32,149 nt of DNA from the NCBI GenBank assembly GCA_000226015.1, contig JH153609.1:1-32149 (forward strand), read 5' to 3'. Positions 1 through 10,958 of the stretch are shown here, one piece after another. This DNA comes from Mnemiopsis leidyi. Taxonomy: Eukaryota; Ctenophora; Tentaculata; Lobata; Bolinopsidae. A model generated the notes under the pieces. The model saw only the letters and a list, made by a program, of their open reading frames with translations. It had not been told where the DNA came from and searched no databases. A program made the position numbers and the translations under genes. The stretch's first letter is position 1. Every line of letters starts with the position of its first letter.

Positions 1-77
1 CCGTCATCAATCATCATCACTTTCGGAAACCCCCCTCCCCCCCTAGGTGATGACGTCGTATGTGAACGACCCCTAAT
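1..77 (-). mobile_element. Terminal fragment of a DNA transposon with GGGGTCGTTCAC end
   Basis: On the minus strand this segment begins TTAGGGGTCGTTCACATACG and ends with GATGATGATTGATGAC. A diverged second copy of the same end lies on the plus strand at 10732-10800. A sharp boundary next to TTA/TTAA suggests a terminal inverted repeat of a DNA transposon. The rest of the element would lie outside the window to the left. It sits in a SKIC3 intron, ending about 15 bp before a candidate exon. Superfamily not determined. Confidence 0.5.
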
Positions 78-93
78 TTCCCATCTACTTCAG

Positions 94-3000
94 GCAAAGT
101 TGTCATCGTTTTCCAGACTTTGCAGTTTAGATCCAGATTATAAGTTCTGCAACAGGTATAAAAAAGAGATCTGCCTCAGTCATTGGAAGATAGCTGAATA
201 TGAGCTTTCATTTGGTATGTTTTAATGCATTAGGAATGTACAGGGGTGGGAAAAAGTCATTTGTGGTACATATCAAATGGGGCATAATCCATGTTAATTT
301 TTGAATACAAATTCATTTTCCCCATTTTAGTTATTCTTTGTTCTGAATGTATAACTTGCTCCTAATATACTTTTGTTTTCCCTTCCCTGGCCATTTTAAC
401 CATTCAACTGGGTAATTTTAAGATCAGGGAATGGTATTTTAGGGTAAGGTTCCAAAATGTGGCATACAATTTCTAAGAGGTTAATTTAACTGAGGCTAAA
501 GAAACTGCATTAAATTGAATGACTAGCTCAAGACATTGAAATTGGCCTTTATCGTTTTTCTTGCTGCTGCAATGGTCTGAAAGGGCTGATTTTCAAAACC
601 ACAATGTTGAAAAGTAATGTTGATAGTAATTATCTATTCAGATGCGTTCAAAAGCCTGATTCCTGATTATAAGAAAGAAGTTCTGCAATTCATGTTTTCT
701 GAAGTAAACAAAACAGAAAGCCTCATATGCTATCATCATCTACACGATATGCTTGAAAACAATGAGGTAACTAACCATCGTACAAGTATTTATTGCTGCT
801 GAAAGTAATTTATTATTTGAATTTTTTGAATTTGAATATCAAATTTATGACTCAATACAGTATAATGATAATAAGTTAATAATTTAAAATATATAAAATG
901 AAGCAATTAGTAAATGTGCCACAGGATGCCTCCTGGAAGAATCCTGTTCTTTTGTCGGGGCACCCTATCTAAGGCCAAACAAAGGATATAGTAATCATAT
1001 AAATATAAGAACAACCAGCAAATTACAACAATCAAATCATATAATATAGGTATTTAATAACTATTGTGAATAAGAGGATGGAGGCAGGTGCCTAGTGGTA
1101 GCTTTAAATGACTAATCTTTTCTAAAACAGGATCTGTTACCAACTGATGGCAAAATGAGATTCTACTATGAGTATGGCAGTTACCTTAATGAACAAGGAC
1201 AAGATCCTAGCAGCTTAATTGAAAAGATGATTTTCAACCTTGATCATTATAGACAGATTTGTAAGTAAATAGTTTATCAATCAAATATGGAGTACACTGT
1301 ACAGTATAAAATCGAGATCAGGTTTGGTAAGGCAACCTGGTTTGCAAAATCCATGATTTTTATCAAAGTTTACTTCCTAGTTCCTGTGACATCAAAGTGG
1401 TTGCAATTATTTCAGTGATAGTGGACTCAGTTGGTAGTTCTGTTGGGTCAGATGATGTTGGAATACCGATTATCCCAACCTCTGCAGAGTGGTGGCCATC
1501 CAAGACTTTAGCAGCTCAACTCTGGATGATTTGGCACCAAAATAAGGATTGGAATGGCTCACCAAAACTGCCAATTTGGTATGGCTGCAATGAAATCGTA
1601 GTTTGTACGTATAGGTTTTTTTTCGATAAAGCATTCATTTGTTTGATAGTTTTTCATTTTAGCACCAATAACTTTCTAGCCTCTACTGGTTATAGTGCTG
1701 AAAGCATTGTTCTTCATTTAGTGTAATTAAATATTGGTGTAACATTACATCAAAACTTTAAAACCTTGGTACTTGACCGATTTATAAATTTCAGTGAAGA
1801 GATTTTATGCTCACTCAGTGATACAGCAGTCATCTTGCGAAAAGACCAATGCACTGCCAAAACAATATTACATTTACTGCAATACTTTGACTGTGACAAG
1901 TTCGAGGATGTTACAGAGCTTTGTGACGATGATCAGTTGAACATTTACAGTCAGTATGACAACACATGTCAGTTTAATGTTGTTAAGATGTTCTTGCGGG
2001 ACGTTGCTAATGCTACTATTCGGAAAAATGTGGAGAAACTGCCAGAGAGCCTTGAGTTAGTCGTTAGAAAATTCTTGTTGTTTGTTAAAATTTCATCAAT
2101 CATCAATCAAATTTCATCAATCAATTAACCGAACGAATTTCTTTAGGAGGTATTGTAATGTAGAAACTCTCTTAGTTCAGCTACCTAATGATATTTCTAC
2201 TAATCACTCAGAATGATAGAAGATATTCTGAGAAAGAGGCCGACATTCCAGAACCAGTCTTTATTGAAGTTGGTTGTCAGATTTCGATGTTACGTGACAT
2301 ACACCTACAATATTCCAACGAGCCTGGATTACATCAAGGAATGTGGTGTACAGGATCCTATCATATCGGCATGGTCAGCTCTTATTGAGAACAAAATAGA
2401 TTTCCTGACATGTGAAGACGTGAGTGAAGTATAGATACTGCTTTTTTCAACTTAAATATCATAAGTGAACTTGAGTTTTGGCCTTCAGTTGGTCGTAATA
2501 TTTATTAGAAAATGTTCCAGCGGCATCCTATGGTGGATGTAGTAAAGCAGTATATAGCTGAAGGCAGTGGCAGACATGTCAATCTCGAGAAATTGCTATC
2601 TATCTGGAAATCACATCACAAAAACTTTACCTACTCAACCCTCATACTGAAGGTAATCAACCATTAATAAATGAAGGTTATCGATACAAATTTAAACACC
2701 GTTTTGTGATGAATATATCAGTTTAGATTTGTCATTATTGGTAAAAAAGTTTAGAATAGTTCAATATCCTACAGGCAAAAGGCATGGATCTAGCTAGGGT
2801 AGGGCCGGGTCGCTTTTCCGTTAAACATTGCCTTCCTTCTCGTAGGAGCTGGGGCTAGAGTGTCTGGAAATTCAATGCATTTAAGGTTAAAATCGGAAGT
2901 TATCAGAATTCATAACTTACTTACAATTAGGTTTGTAAATTAAACTGTCAAAAGATGAAGAAAATAATGAGCCTATGATGCAAAGTTACGGGGGTAAAGT

Positions 3001-6000
3001 TACGAGGAGTGCGCTAAAGGCATTTGCCTATGCAATCTTCTTCGGTCGACTCAGCCAAGGAGGGTCTCCGTTAAAAGATCTAGAATCTTCTAGGAGCCCC
3101 TTCAATATAACTACATAAAAGCCTGGGTACGGGTGTAACTAATACAAGTGTAACTAATGCGTGCAAAATTTTGTTCTGAATGCTGAAGCTGGCATCACAT
3201 TTTCTTCTGTGATTTTTATGTCTAAAACGGCATCTTTCTAGAAGATCCTAGGTATTCTGAAATCGAATTTAAGGCCATAAATACCTTTTAAAACTTAATT
3301 GATAATTAATGTCCGGTTAATCGAATAACCAAACCTGACAGGGGGTTTGTCTGTCTGGTCGTTGGTATATGAAATAGAACATGCTCTTAGTAGTGCAGGA
3401 GGAAGCCGCTACAGAATTTTTTCGGGCTTAACTAGATTCAAGGGATTTTTCTGTAACTAGCTTTAACTCAGATAAAATAGCGCCTCCCTTAAGTAGCAAA
3501 CAACTTAAATGAATCATTTTTAGGTCCTGAAGAATCAAGTGGAAGATGGTAAATTTGAAATCAAAATGTTTGAGGAAATGGTGAACCAGTGTTACTGCAA
3601 CGATAAGAAAAATCCTACAGTTCTTTTCTTTTTTGGCGACATATACAAGGTATAGAATATTTCATAATGATCAAGCTACCGTTATAAAATTAACGTTTAT
3701 ACCCTTTAATTTTGTTATTAAACGGTTTTGTATTGATAATAGACAAGGGAATTAATAAGTTATGTAAATGAAATATCTTAAGCCTTAAATCTACCCTTAG
3801 ACACAGCATAAAGACCATTACGAAGCAGCTCGGTATTTCGAGAAATCAATAAAACTTGGTGGTGGTTTGGATGTACTAAAGCATATTGACTCTCTTCCCT
3901 TAACTGATGATGGCGTCAAAGAGCTTATCGTCAAAAGTCTTAAACACATTTTGCTTAAGGTTTGCATCTGCATTGTGCAACCACTTATTAGTTAGGTATT
4001 ACCACTTGAAATTCTAGAGATAAATGGTGATGAGAGCTCTAAAATTGCACTCGATCATCATTCAATAATCTTAGACATCACTTATCCGAAAATCTAAAAT
4101 TTCTACTGTAAGTAATAACATTCGCATTCAGACACCGATGGACCCCAAGCTGCATATTCGAATGGCGATGTTACACTGGGACGAATCAGAAGCTGCTATT
4201 GCGATCAAGCATCTTCAAAAGGCTTTGGAAATTTCTAAGGTGTGTTATTCAGTAGAGCTACATCATAAACTTATCGTAAACTTATCGTAAACTTATATAA
4301 TAGAAGAATTATCTTGATTTAAAGCAATAAGTTGACAAATTTAAATAGGTAATATTAGGTACAAATATTATTTTTATTGACCTTAATGATTTATTTCTGC
4401 AGGAGCCGTTAACAATGGAGCTACTTGGAGAAAAATATCTTTCTGTAGGGAAATTCCGATCAGCATACAATACATACGTCAAAGCTTATGAGATGGAATC
4501 TACGCCATATCGACAATACTCTGTAGGAAGCATCTTACTTCAGCGAGGTTATCCCAGTGAGGCTCTAGCTGAGTTTGAAAAGCTACTGGAAAACAACTCT
4601 TCCTATGGTCCCGGTATTTTGGGTTGTGTTAAATCTCTTTATCAACTTGCCGTCAACTCCGTCTTAAAGGAAGCTCGGCCCCGGTATCTTTATGCTGTGG
4701 AACTTGCAAATAATTGCGTCCAGTATCTTGACCAGCTGCTTAGTTTCGAACCTAAATGGTCATCTGCGTGGAAGTATCTGGGAGATATCTGTCTCTTTAT
4801 TCTCCAACTCAGAGACTCAACCCTTAATCTCACTGAAAAGATAAAGAGTGCTCTGAGTGTTGGGGAAACAGAGTTTTCTGGACAGAATTTAGCTCACCTG
4901 GCTGTTAAGTCTTACAACCGAGGATTAGAACTAGAACCCAGCTGTTCGGAGTACCTGATAGACTTGACTAGGTCATATCTCGAACTGGCTAAATACCAAG
5001 GGGAATATCTTCTCCATGCGCTTACTCTCTCTAAACGTTCGGTTCAACTCAGACCACACGATCACATCGCCTGGAACCTCCTTGGGGCTGTGTGTATTAA
5101 ACAGAAAGTTTACAGTCTGGCTCAGCATGCCTGCATCAAGTCCCTCAATATTGACAAGGACGACAACCCTGTTGCCTGGACAAACCTTGGTTTGCTTTAC
5201 ATGTTAAACAAGGAATATACACTATCTAACCAGTGTTACTCTGAAGCGCAGAGCAATGATCCAAAATATGCGCAGTGCTGGGTTGCCATGGCATATCTTG
5301 CACGTGCTATGGGGTACGAGGGAGAAGCGGAGAAGATATTTAAGGACCTGGTACAGGACCGGGAGAGAAAGAGTACGGTGGAAGGTACACTGGAGTATGC
5401 AGTGAATTTCTGCCACAGCGACATGACCAGTGAGATGATGCATGAGGTGCTCACTCTGACCACTAGATGCTCACATCTCCAGCACCCAGCTGATTGGTTA
5501 CTTTTCAACATTTCTGGAGTGTTGAGCGAAAAGTTGCATCTCAACAAAGTAGCTCTTCAGAACTATATCAAAGCCCAAACTTTGTCTCCGACTCCTGAAG
5601 TGAGAGCTGAACTTCAACAAAATATTGAGAGGGTACAGTGCAAACTTGGCAACTACTCCGCAATGAATCAGAACAAACATAATTTGTGGTTGGCGCTAGC
5701 TCACATGAGACGAGGGCAGTATGGCATGGCATCTAGCATCCTAGACAGCATTGGGGAAGAAGATGGGACAGTTTCTAAAGCAGATGTCGCAGTTTTCCAG
5801 GCTGTTCTCTGTTGGTTGTCTCGAGATACTAAGTCCATTTCCTCTTACTTGGAGAACCCTAACTCTGACAACGCCCAACTGTTGAGATGTTTGATGTTGT
5901 CGGAGGAGCCTCCGCAAGATCTCCGGGACAGTATCAACTGTGACGACAAAACTTCAGATGTGCAGACTAAGTTTGCTTGTCTTTCTCTGAAGTTATTTAA

Positions 6001-6424
6001 CGAGTCAGAGAATTTTTCATCTGTCGATTTATCAGAGTTACTAACTAAAACTAATGCTATACCTATTGTGTCGACAGACAGTCAGTATCTTTTTGCCAAA
6101 TACCTTGTCATCAGAAAACTAGACCTTGCAAAAGCTCGTATGATATTAGACAGATGTATTTCCTCTGGAAGCCTCAAGGAGGATATTTTCGAGCTTTATG
6201 TCGAGGTTTTGGTTTGTGGAGATAATCCTGCTGACGATGCTGATAATGCTGGTGTCGATAATGCTAATTTGGTTGCTGAAGACATAGAGGTAGAAAAAAT
6301 TCAAACGGAAATAAAGAAAAAGAGGGATTATTTAATAAAGAAATACACTCAGAGATCTTATCACATGTTTCCGTGGAGACACAACTCAAAGACACTTTTC
6401 CAGCGATATTGCAATGCTCCATAA
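94..6424 (+). CDS. SKIC3: SKIC3 / TTC37 (Ski3), TPR scaffold of the Ski complex; 5' end outside window
   Basis: Ski3 holds the SKI2 helicase and SKI8 together so that RNA is fed to the cytoplasmic exosome. Exons read as 94-155 (tentative), 655-766 (or 642-766), 1131-1260, 1416-1578 (tentative), 1795-about 2079, 2212-2419, 2509-2652, 3524-3649, 3801-3959, 4132-4239 and 4403-6424. Phases join without stops, giving about 1172 residues in the window. The 2 kb last exon is clearly Ski3: tandem TPRs including WKYLGDIC, IAWNLLGAVC and VAWTNLGLLYMLNKEY, the last matching the human TTC37 VAWTNLGVLYL block. Exons 3524-4239 (FFFGDIYK, AARYFEKSIKLGG, AIKHLQKALEISK) match the preceding TTC37 TPRs. Exons before 2500 are diverged and were placed mainly by frame and splice sites. 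The protein ends after HMFPWRHNSKTLF; human TTC37 continues roughly 300 residues further. No start codon lies in the window. Confidence 0.9.
3004..3150 (+). mobile_element. 5'-truncated SINE, copy A, in a SKIC3 intron
   Basis: Shares the body of the SINE at 7415-7680: the GGAGTGCGCTAA start, CATTTGCCTATGCAATC, TTCGGTCGACTCAGCC and GCCTGGGTAC followed by GTGTAAC. It lacks the tRNA-like head and has an internal deletion of about 40 bp relative to the complete copy. It lies in the 2653-3523 intron, away from the splice sites. Confidence 0.85.
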
Positions 6425-6636
6425 GAATAGTAAAGATTTCTGAGGTTAAGTTATGCCGTGTTATATTGAATGCTATTTTTAAACAAGCCCATCTGCCTTT
6501 GAAGGATAGGAAATTAACTACGAATGCACATTTTCGTGCAATGCAGACTTCTTCCGTTGACAATTATTGTTAAGTGTAAACTGTGCTTTGTTTTTTCAGA
6601 GTTTAAGGTTTAGGTTAAAGTTATGGATTTTGTTGC

Positions 6637-6642
6637 ATTAAA
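6637..6642 (+). terminator. Possible SKIC3 poly(A) signal (ATTAAA)
   Basis: An ATTAAA hexamer lies about 210 bp after the SKIC3 stop; I see no AATAAA before the YIPF6 start. Hexamers of this kind also occur by chance in AT-rich DNA. Confidence 0.3.
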
Positions 6643-6776
6643 TAATGATTTCAATGTTTTGAGCTATTTCAGTATGTCATTGATGTTTAGAGGTCCATAG
6701 ATTTTCTTACGCTCAATGCCGTTTATTTCCAATAATACCCAGCAGATTTTATACTTCTAATCTACATTTGATAACG

Positions 6777-7337
6777 ATGGTAACTGACGTGATGAACTCC
6801 CCCCGTCAAGCTATGTCAGGTCCAGAATACACAAGTTTACCCGCTACAGATATTGATAACATCAGTGGAGACATATTCGTACCGACCGCTGAGGCAGATT
6901 CCAATACCCTTGATGAACCTATATCTGCTACATTGGTAAACTGACCTGATATCCTCTGTTCACTTTTTTGTTTCCAGGAAACGCAAAACGACTCTGAATT
7001 AAGAATTGACATTATTTAGAGAAGCAGCGGAAATTATTTAGTCTCATTCTAATTCTGATGCTTTAAATCATCTCTGTAAGACAAAGAAATGAAATCTTCA
7101 AGGAAACATTTACTTAAGATAATGATTTTGTAAGGGTCTATAGTCGGCCAAATAAAGCTGCAGTACGAAACTAAATCTATGTTCTCTCACAGATGCGGGA
7201 TGTAAAAGCGGTGGGGAGCAAGTTTTACCACGTGATGATACCACGTGACGGCAGTTTGTTGCTCAACGATTGGGACTTGTGGGGACCGCTCATTATTTGT
7301 ACTCTATTGGCTATTATCTTACAGGGACATTCACATG
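6777..7337 (+). CDS. YIPF6: YIPF6 (Yip1 domain family member 6), first two coding exons only
   Basis: YIPF proteins are multi-pass Golgi membrane proteins of the Yip1 family linked to Rab-dependent vesicle traffic. Exon 1 is 6777-6935 (53 codons from the ATG, acidic and polar cytosolic tail ending LDEPISATL, donor GTAAAC). Exon 2 is 7193-7337, starting MRDVKAVGSKFYHVMIPR and reaching NDWDLWGPLIICTLLAIIL, which is the start of the first membrane segment. Human YIPF6 has MRDLKAVGKKFMHVLYPR and RDWDLWGPLILC at the same place, so identity is secure. Exon 2 ends in phase 1 at a good donor (GTAAGT). The remaining four or so membrane segments, about 130 residues, are not found before the N gap at 12031 and convergent SETD2. 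The gene is either truncated by repeats or its 3' exons are lost at the gap. It starts 352 bp after the SKIC3 stop. Confidence 0.9.
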
Positions 7338-7414
7338 GTAAGTGTCATGTTGCAGGTTTTTAATGTTACAACTATTTAACTGTTGAAGAATCAGTTTACG
7401 TAAAAAGGGTAAAT

Positions 7415-7680
7415 GGGTTGGTGGTGTAGTGGTATCTACCCCGACTTTCTTTGCAGAAGATCGGGGGTTCAATTCCCAGATCCGCCAATCCTAGAGGAGT
7501 GCGCTAAGGGCATTTGCCTATGCAATCTTCTTCGGTCGACTCAGCCGAATGACCGGGAAACCGTGATTGAGGGTGAAATGAGGAGGGTCTCCATTAAAAG
7601 ATCTAGAACCTTCCAGGAGCCCCTTCAGTATAACTTTAAAAGCCTGGGTACAGGTGTAACAAATAAATAAAAAAATTATA
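7415..7680 (+). mobile_element. Complete tRNA-derived SINE, copy B
   Basis: The first 77 bases (7415-7491) are tRNA-like. GGGTTGG at the 5' end pairs with CCAATCC at 7485-7491 (one G-T wobble). An A box (TGGTGTAGTGG, 7422-7432) and a B box (GGTTCAATTCC, 7466-7476) provide an internal RNA polymerase III promoter. A body of about 175 bp shared with copies at 3004 and 31739 follows, then a short AAATAAATAAAAAA tail. The T-arm no longer folds well and there are extra bases before the acceptor strand, so this is a SINE and not a working tRNA gene. I could not define a target duplication. Confidence 0.85.
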
Positions 7681-7930
7681 AGAATAATTATTATAATTAT
7701 ACAAAACAGTTTTTCCCAGGGAGGTGTCTACTGTCTAAATGATAATGATAATAATAAAGTGAGGTAATTTATACAAAGATTCAAAATGATAAACAATCTT
7801 TATAATTTTATAACCTTTCTGCTCAGCTGAGTGAGATACAAGTAGAAACAGGAATACATTTGACACTAGGTCATAGCTTAACAGGAAGTAACATGTTCAT
7901 AGTGTATGAGCTCCAAGGAAGTATATATTA
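7681..7930. other. AT-rich spacer, nothing recognised
   Basis: Short AT-rich stretches with TAATAATAAT runs between the SINE tail and the LINE 3' end. No coding or repeat signal recognised beyond these. Confidence 0.5.
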
Positions 7931-8647
7931 TAAACTAAATAAAAATAAATAATAAATAATAGATAATGATGCCAGCATCATCACACCTACTCTCTCAAAA
8001 TATCATACAATCTTTAAAATATCAAAAAGATCAATTATACAAATTTTAATAATTGTTAACAAATTTCTTCTTAGCCACAATTGGATTATCTTGAAGGAAA
8101 CTATTATGTCCAACCTTATTTTCTAAATAATTTACACCTTAAATTATATTTAAAACTTCGTCTGAAATTTGCCAAAAATTTCCTGGACAACTATCACCCA
8201 AAGCTTTAGTTTTAGACTTGAAAATCTCTAAGTTAGATTTGAAAACATTTAAACTTGATGAACTCTTTACCTCTATAGGTTACTTGTTCCATGACAACAT
8301 AACCCTCTCATTAATAAAATTTCTTCTAAAACGGTTGATCTTCGAATCTTTACTCTTTCCTGGCTTACAAATCTCATTTAATCCAGATCTGCTATTAACT
8401 TTAGAACACCAGCTAACTGGGATAAGCCATGGCTAGCTTTATAAACTTCAATCAGGTCACCTCTCGAACGTCTCTCAGCGAGAGTGGTCAGCTGCAGAAT
8501 CTGCAGCCTCTCAGAGTAAGGAAGCAGGCATACCCCTCGCCCTTTTGAAAATTAGTTTGATAATTCTGTAAAGTACCTCTATCAGGCCATCAGTCTATAA
8601 GTCTTGAACAGCTGTACTGAAGGATAATGAAAGACCAATTCCCATGC

Positions 8648-9468
8648 TCAGCTGCAGGATTCCAAAGTCTTATACACCCTCAACATTAATGTCTTCTTTC
8701 GCCTAATAAGATTTCTTGAAATCCAACACAACATTTGATTAACTTTACTAATACAGGATTCAATCTGGTCATTCCAAAGCAAGGTGCCAGAGGTAAGAAC
8801 ACCAAGATCTTTTTCCTGAACAGTTTCATCCAATTTAATACCGTCCAATACATAGTCCATATGTTTATTGCCATTAAACTCTAAATGTAAAACCTTACAC
8901 TTATTAGTATTAAACTCCAGTAACCACTTTTGTTCCCAACCCTCTAAACTATTTAAATCATTATCAACATCAGCCTTGTTAGACAAATTTGCAATGAGCT
9001 TTAAGTCATCTGCAAAAATCTTCACAGTGCTCTTTAAGCAATCAGGTAAGTCATTGATAAACAGAATAAAAAGAAAAGGACCCAAAACTGAACCCTGAGG
9101 TATTCCTGATAATATCTCCTTGAAAGAGGAAAACTGACCATTCACAGGAAACCTAAAGTTCCTGCCTATTAAGAAATCGTTAATGACATCTAACACTTTT
9201 CCATCAATTCCTAAACATTGAAGCTTTAAAATCAATCTATTATGAGGCACCCGATCAAAAGCCTTCTTAAAATCAAAATACAATATATCCACTGGAATGT
9301 CCCTCTCCAGGAGTTCCATTACACAGTCCATAGTTTCCAACAAATTACTAAGACATGATTTTCCTTTAACAAGACCATGTTGATGAGGACTAATCTTATC
9401 CTCTACAAGGGCTAAAATTTCATTTCTCGATCTCAAAATTTTTTCATAAACTTTACACAATATACTTG
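8648..9468 (-). pseudogene. Reverse transcriptase ORF fragment of LINE family A
   Basis: Longest intact reading frame of the LINE copy, about 270 residues covering RT fingers and palm. The LINE sequence proper starts at the PTSILCKVYEK block. The apparent upstream start codons (MMAATVGYQ, to 9499) come from the small element inserted at 9466-9550, not from the LINE. The uninterrupted family sequence reads on into NYRPVFLTC at 9560-9590. The frame ends at a stop near 8648 before the normal C-terminus. Confidence 0.9.
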
Positions 9469-9550
9469 TAGGTTGATAACCTACTGTCGCGGCCATCACG
9501 CGCTGTCACGCATTTCTGGCCTGAAATTCTAGACGCGCATCGCCCGTTGA
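9466..9550 (+). mobile_element. Tiny insertion element, family 1, copy 1 (85 bp)
   Basis: Begins TTGTAGGTTGATAACCTAC and ends GACGCGCATCGCCCGTTGA, flanked by exact 9-bp direct repeats ACAATATAC at 9457-9465 and 9551-9559. Removing the element and one repeat restores the LINE reading frame across NYRPVFLTC/ILCKVYEK, which confirms insertion. It contains a terminal mini-palindrome (GTAGGTT-GAT-AACCTAC) and nine CpGs. It is too short to encode protein. Other copies: 30494-30670 and 31336-31412. Confidence 0.93.
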
Positions 9551-9679
9551 ACAATATACATGTTAGGAATACTGGTCTATAATTTAAAAGGTCTACAAAG
9601 AATTTTAATTACAAGCAAAATCTAAACACATTTGAACGCAGTATAGAGTTGCAGTTGAAACTTATCAAGTTTCAAAGAA

Positions 9680-9906
9680 ACCCTTATTATTACAACTCTC
9701 CCCCTAAACAGTTTTTGTCCATCAAGCCAGCAGCCTCTGGAACACCATTCGACGGATAATGAATCTAAATAACTTCAACATTACCCATGACAGCTTTAAA
9801 TGTAAACTCAAGGAATTAATACTGTCTGCCCAAACCAAAGGTGACAAAACTGAATGGAACCCTATTACTAATTTCCTGAACTCAAGCTGTTTTGAAAACG
9901 GCACCT
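9680..9906 (+). mobile_element. C-terminal fragment of a second LINE (plus strand)
   Basis: The plus strand reads FVHQASSLWNTIRRIMNLN, then DSFKCKLKELIL and a stop at 9906. This matches the usual C-terminus of CR1/jockey-type LINE ORFs (lWNxLPxxiR...FKxxLKxxL). No catalytic block remains. Orientation is opposite to the neighbouring LINE at 7935-9590. Confidence 0.5.
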
Positions 9907-9909
9907 AAG

Positions 9910-10680
9910 GGTACCTCCAGATCCATATAGCCAATCTTACATACATAAGCTGACAATATCCGCTCTCCAACAAAAAATTGAACATTCATTCAACACTTTT
10001 TCCACGACTTAATGCACCCTCTATTGCGTTGGTACAATCAATTTAAGGTAGTTGCTTGTAGTTTAAAACTCAATTAACGACTTGATCAACTTGCATAACA
10101 TAGTTAGAATTACCATTTTAAATCCAGTACTGTCATGGGGTTCAACAAGGGCCATTGTAAGCCACCAGCGTAATGGTCCTAAATCTCGGCCCCACACAGT
10201 GCCTGTCAGTAGATACTGACAGTACCTTCCTTATACTTTAGTTGATCTGGTCACATTTAATTGTTTATATTATTTGAGTATATTGATTAAAGAGATTTGA
10301 ATATAATATTTTGTTTTCTTCTGAAAGTGCATTTCTTAATTTCTTCTCAGCGTGTTTAATATACAATTGGTACTTTTAATCACCTTATCTATAACTTGAG
10401 ATCATTCCATGTGCTCAATTTATTGTCTATCTATCTGTGTTCGATCCTATATGACTTTTGATTTTGATACCGTTTGATTTCCCACATGTTTATTGCTAAT
10501 TAATTGCTATTTTGAAAATGTTGATTGATTTACAATTTATTCATTTCGATTTCGTTGCGGATATTTTTCGTTAGATAGTTATAAATAACTATAACTAAGA
10601 TTGAATAATTGTTTGATGATGTAATGCTTTGCAGATTAAATTTTGGACAAGAAAATTTTTATAATGTGATTAGATTATGT
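9910..10680. other. AT-rich spacer, nothing recognised
   Basis: About 770 bp without a supported gene or repeat. It contains one TACTGACAG repeat around 10203-10225. Confidence 0.5.
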
Positions 10681-10731
10681 CCTACCTTGCGGCGCGCGCG
10701 AAGGGTCACAACGTGAGACAAGTCCTACCCT

Positions 10732-10800
10732 TAAGGGTCGTTCACATATGACGTCGTCACCTAGGAGGAGCGGGTTTTCAAATGATGATGATTGATGACA
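10732..10800 (+). mobile_element. DNA-transposon end with TTAAGGGTCGTTCACA terminus
   Basis: Starts TTAAGGGTCGTTCACATATG and runs through GACGTCGTCACCTAGG to GATGATGATTGATGAC. It is a diverged copy of the end at 1-77 read on the other strand. A TTAA at the boundary may be the target site. No matching right end is seen before the N gap, so only one terminus can be supported. Confidence 0.5.
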
Positions 10801-10958
10801 ATGAGGGAAGGGGGTTTGCTAAACACGTACGCGTACATCCCTGTGCGCGCCACAGGGCTATGTTTGCTTAGCAACCGCGTTCTTGTATTTTGATTTTGTG
10901 CGACCTTCATTCGATGGCTCTAACAAGATCAAGAGCCCTAGCCTTGTCGAGATGTTAC

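Larger units (their letters stand above)
7935..9590 (-). mobile_element. 5'-truncated CR1/L2-like LINE (family A), reverse transcriptase and 3' end
   Basis: A non-LTR retrotransposon copy read on the minus strand. From its 5' side it gives NYRPVFLTCILCKVYEKI, then after an 85-bp insertion (9466-9550) KSCLSNLLETMDCV, DILYFDFKKAFDRVPHNRL, SGIPQGSVLGPFLFILFIND, the FADD catalytic motif (KIFADDLKLIANL), LNSLEGWEQKW and KDLGVLTSGTLLWNDQI. The first catalytic Asp lies in YFDFKKAFD. Beyond a stop near 8648 the frame is broken but the C-terminal signature persists (ERRSRGDLIEVYK, NERVMLSWNK, stop, PIEVKSSSSLNVFK, GNFWQISDE) to about 8165, followed by a 3' UTR and an AT-rich tail near 7940. The endonuclease domain is absent. 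It is a dead copy; fragments of the same family occur at 26360, 29630, 30815, 31280 and 31985. Confidence 0.93.

Noticed and set aside
1397-1726. 109-residue plus-strand ORF as a separate gene
   Set aside because: Only its middle (1416-1578) fits as a tentative SKIC3 exon by splice phase; the ends run into intron sequence.
7415-7491. Functional tRNA gene
   Set aside because: A and B boxes are present but the T-arm is mispaired and extra bases precede the acceptor strand; the segment is followed by a SINE body.
7413-7670. 85-residue ORF over the SINE
   Set aside because: It lies wholly on the tRNA-derived SINE and has no protein features.
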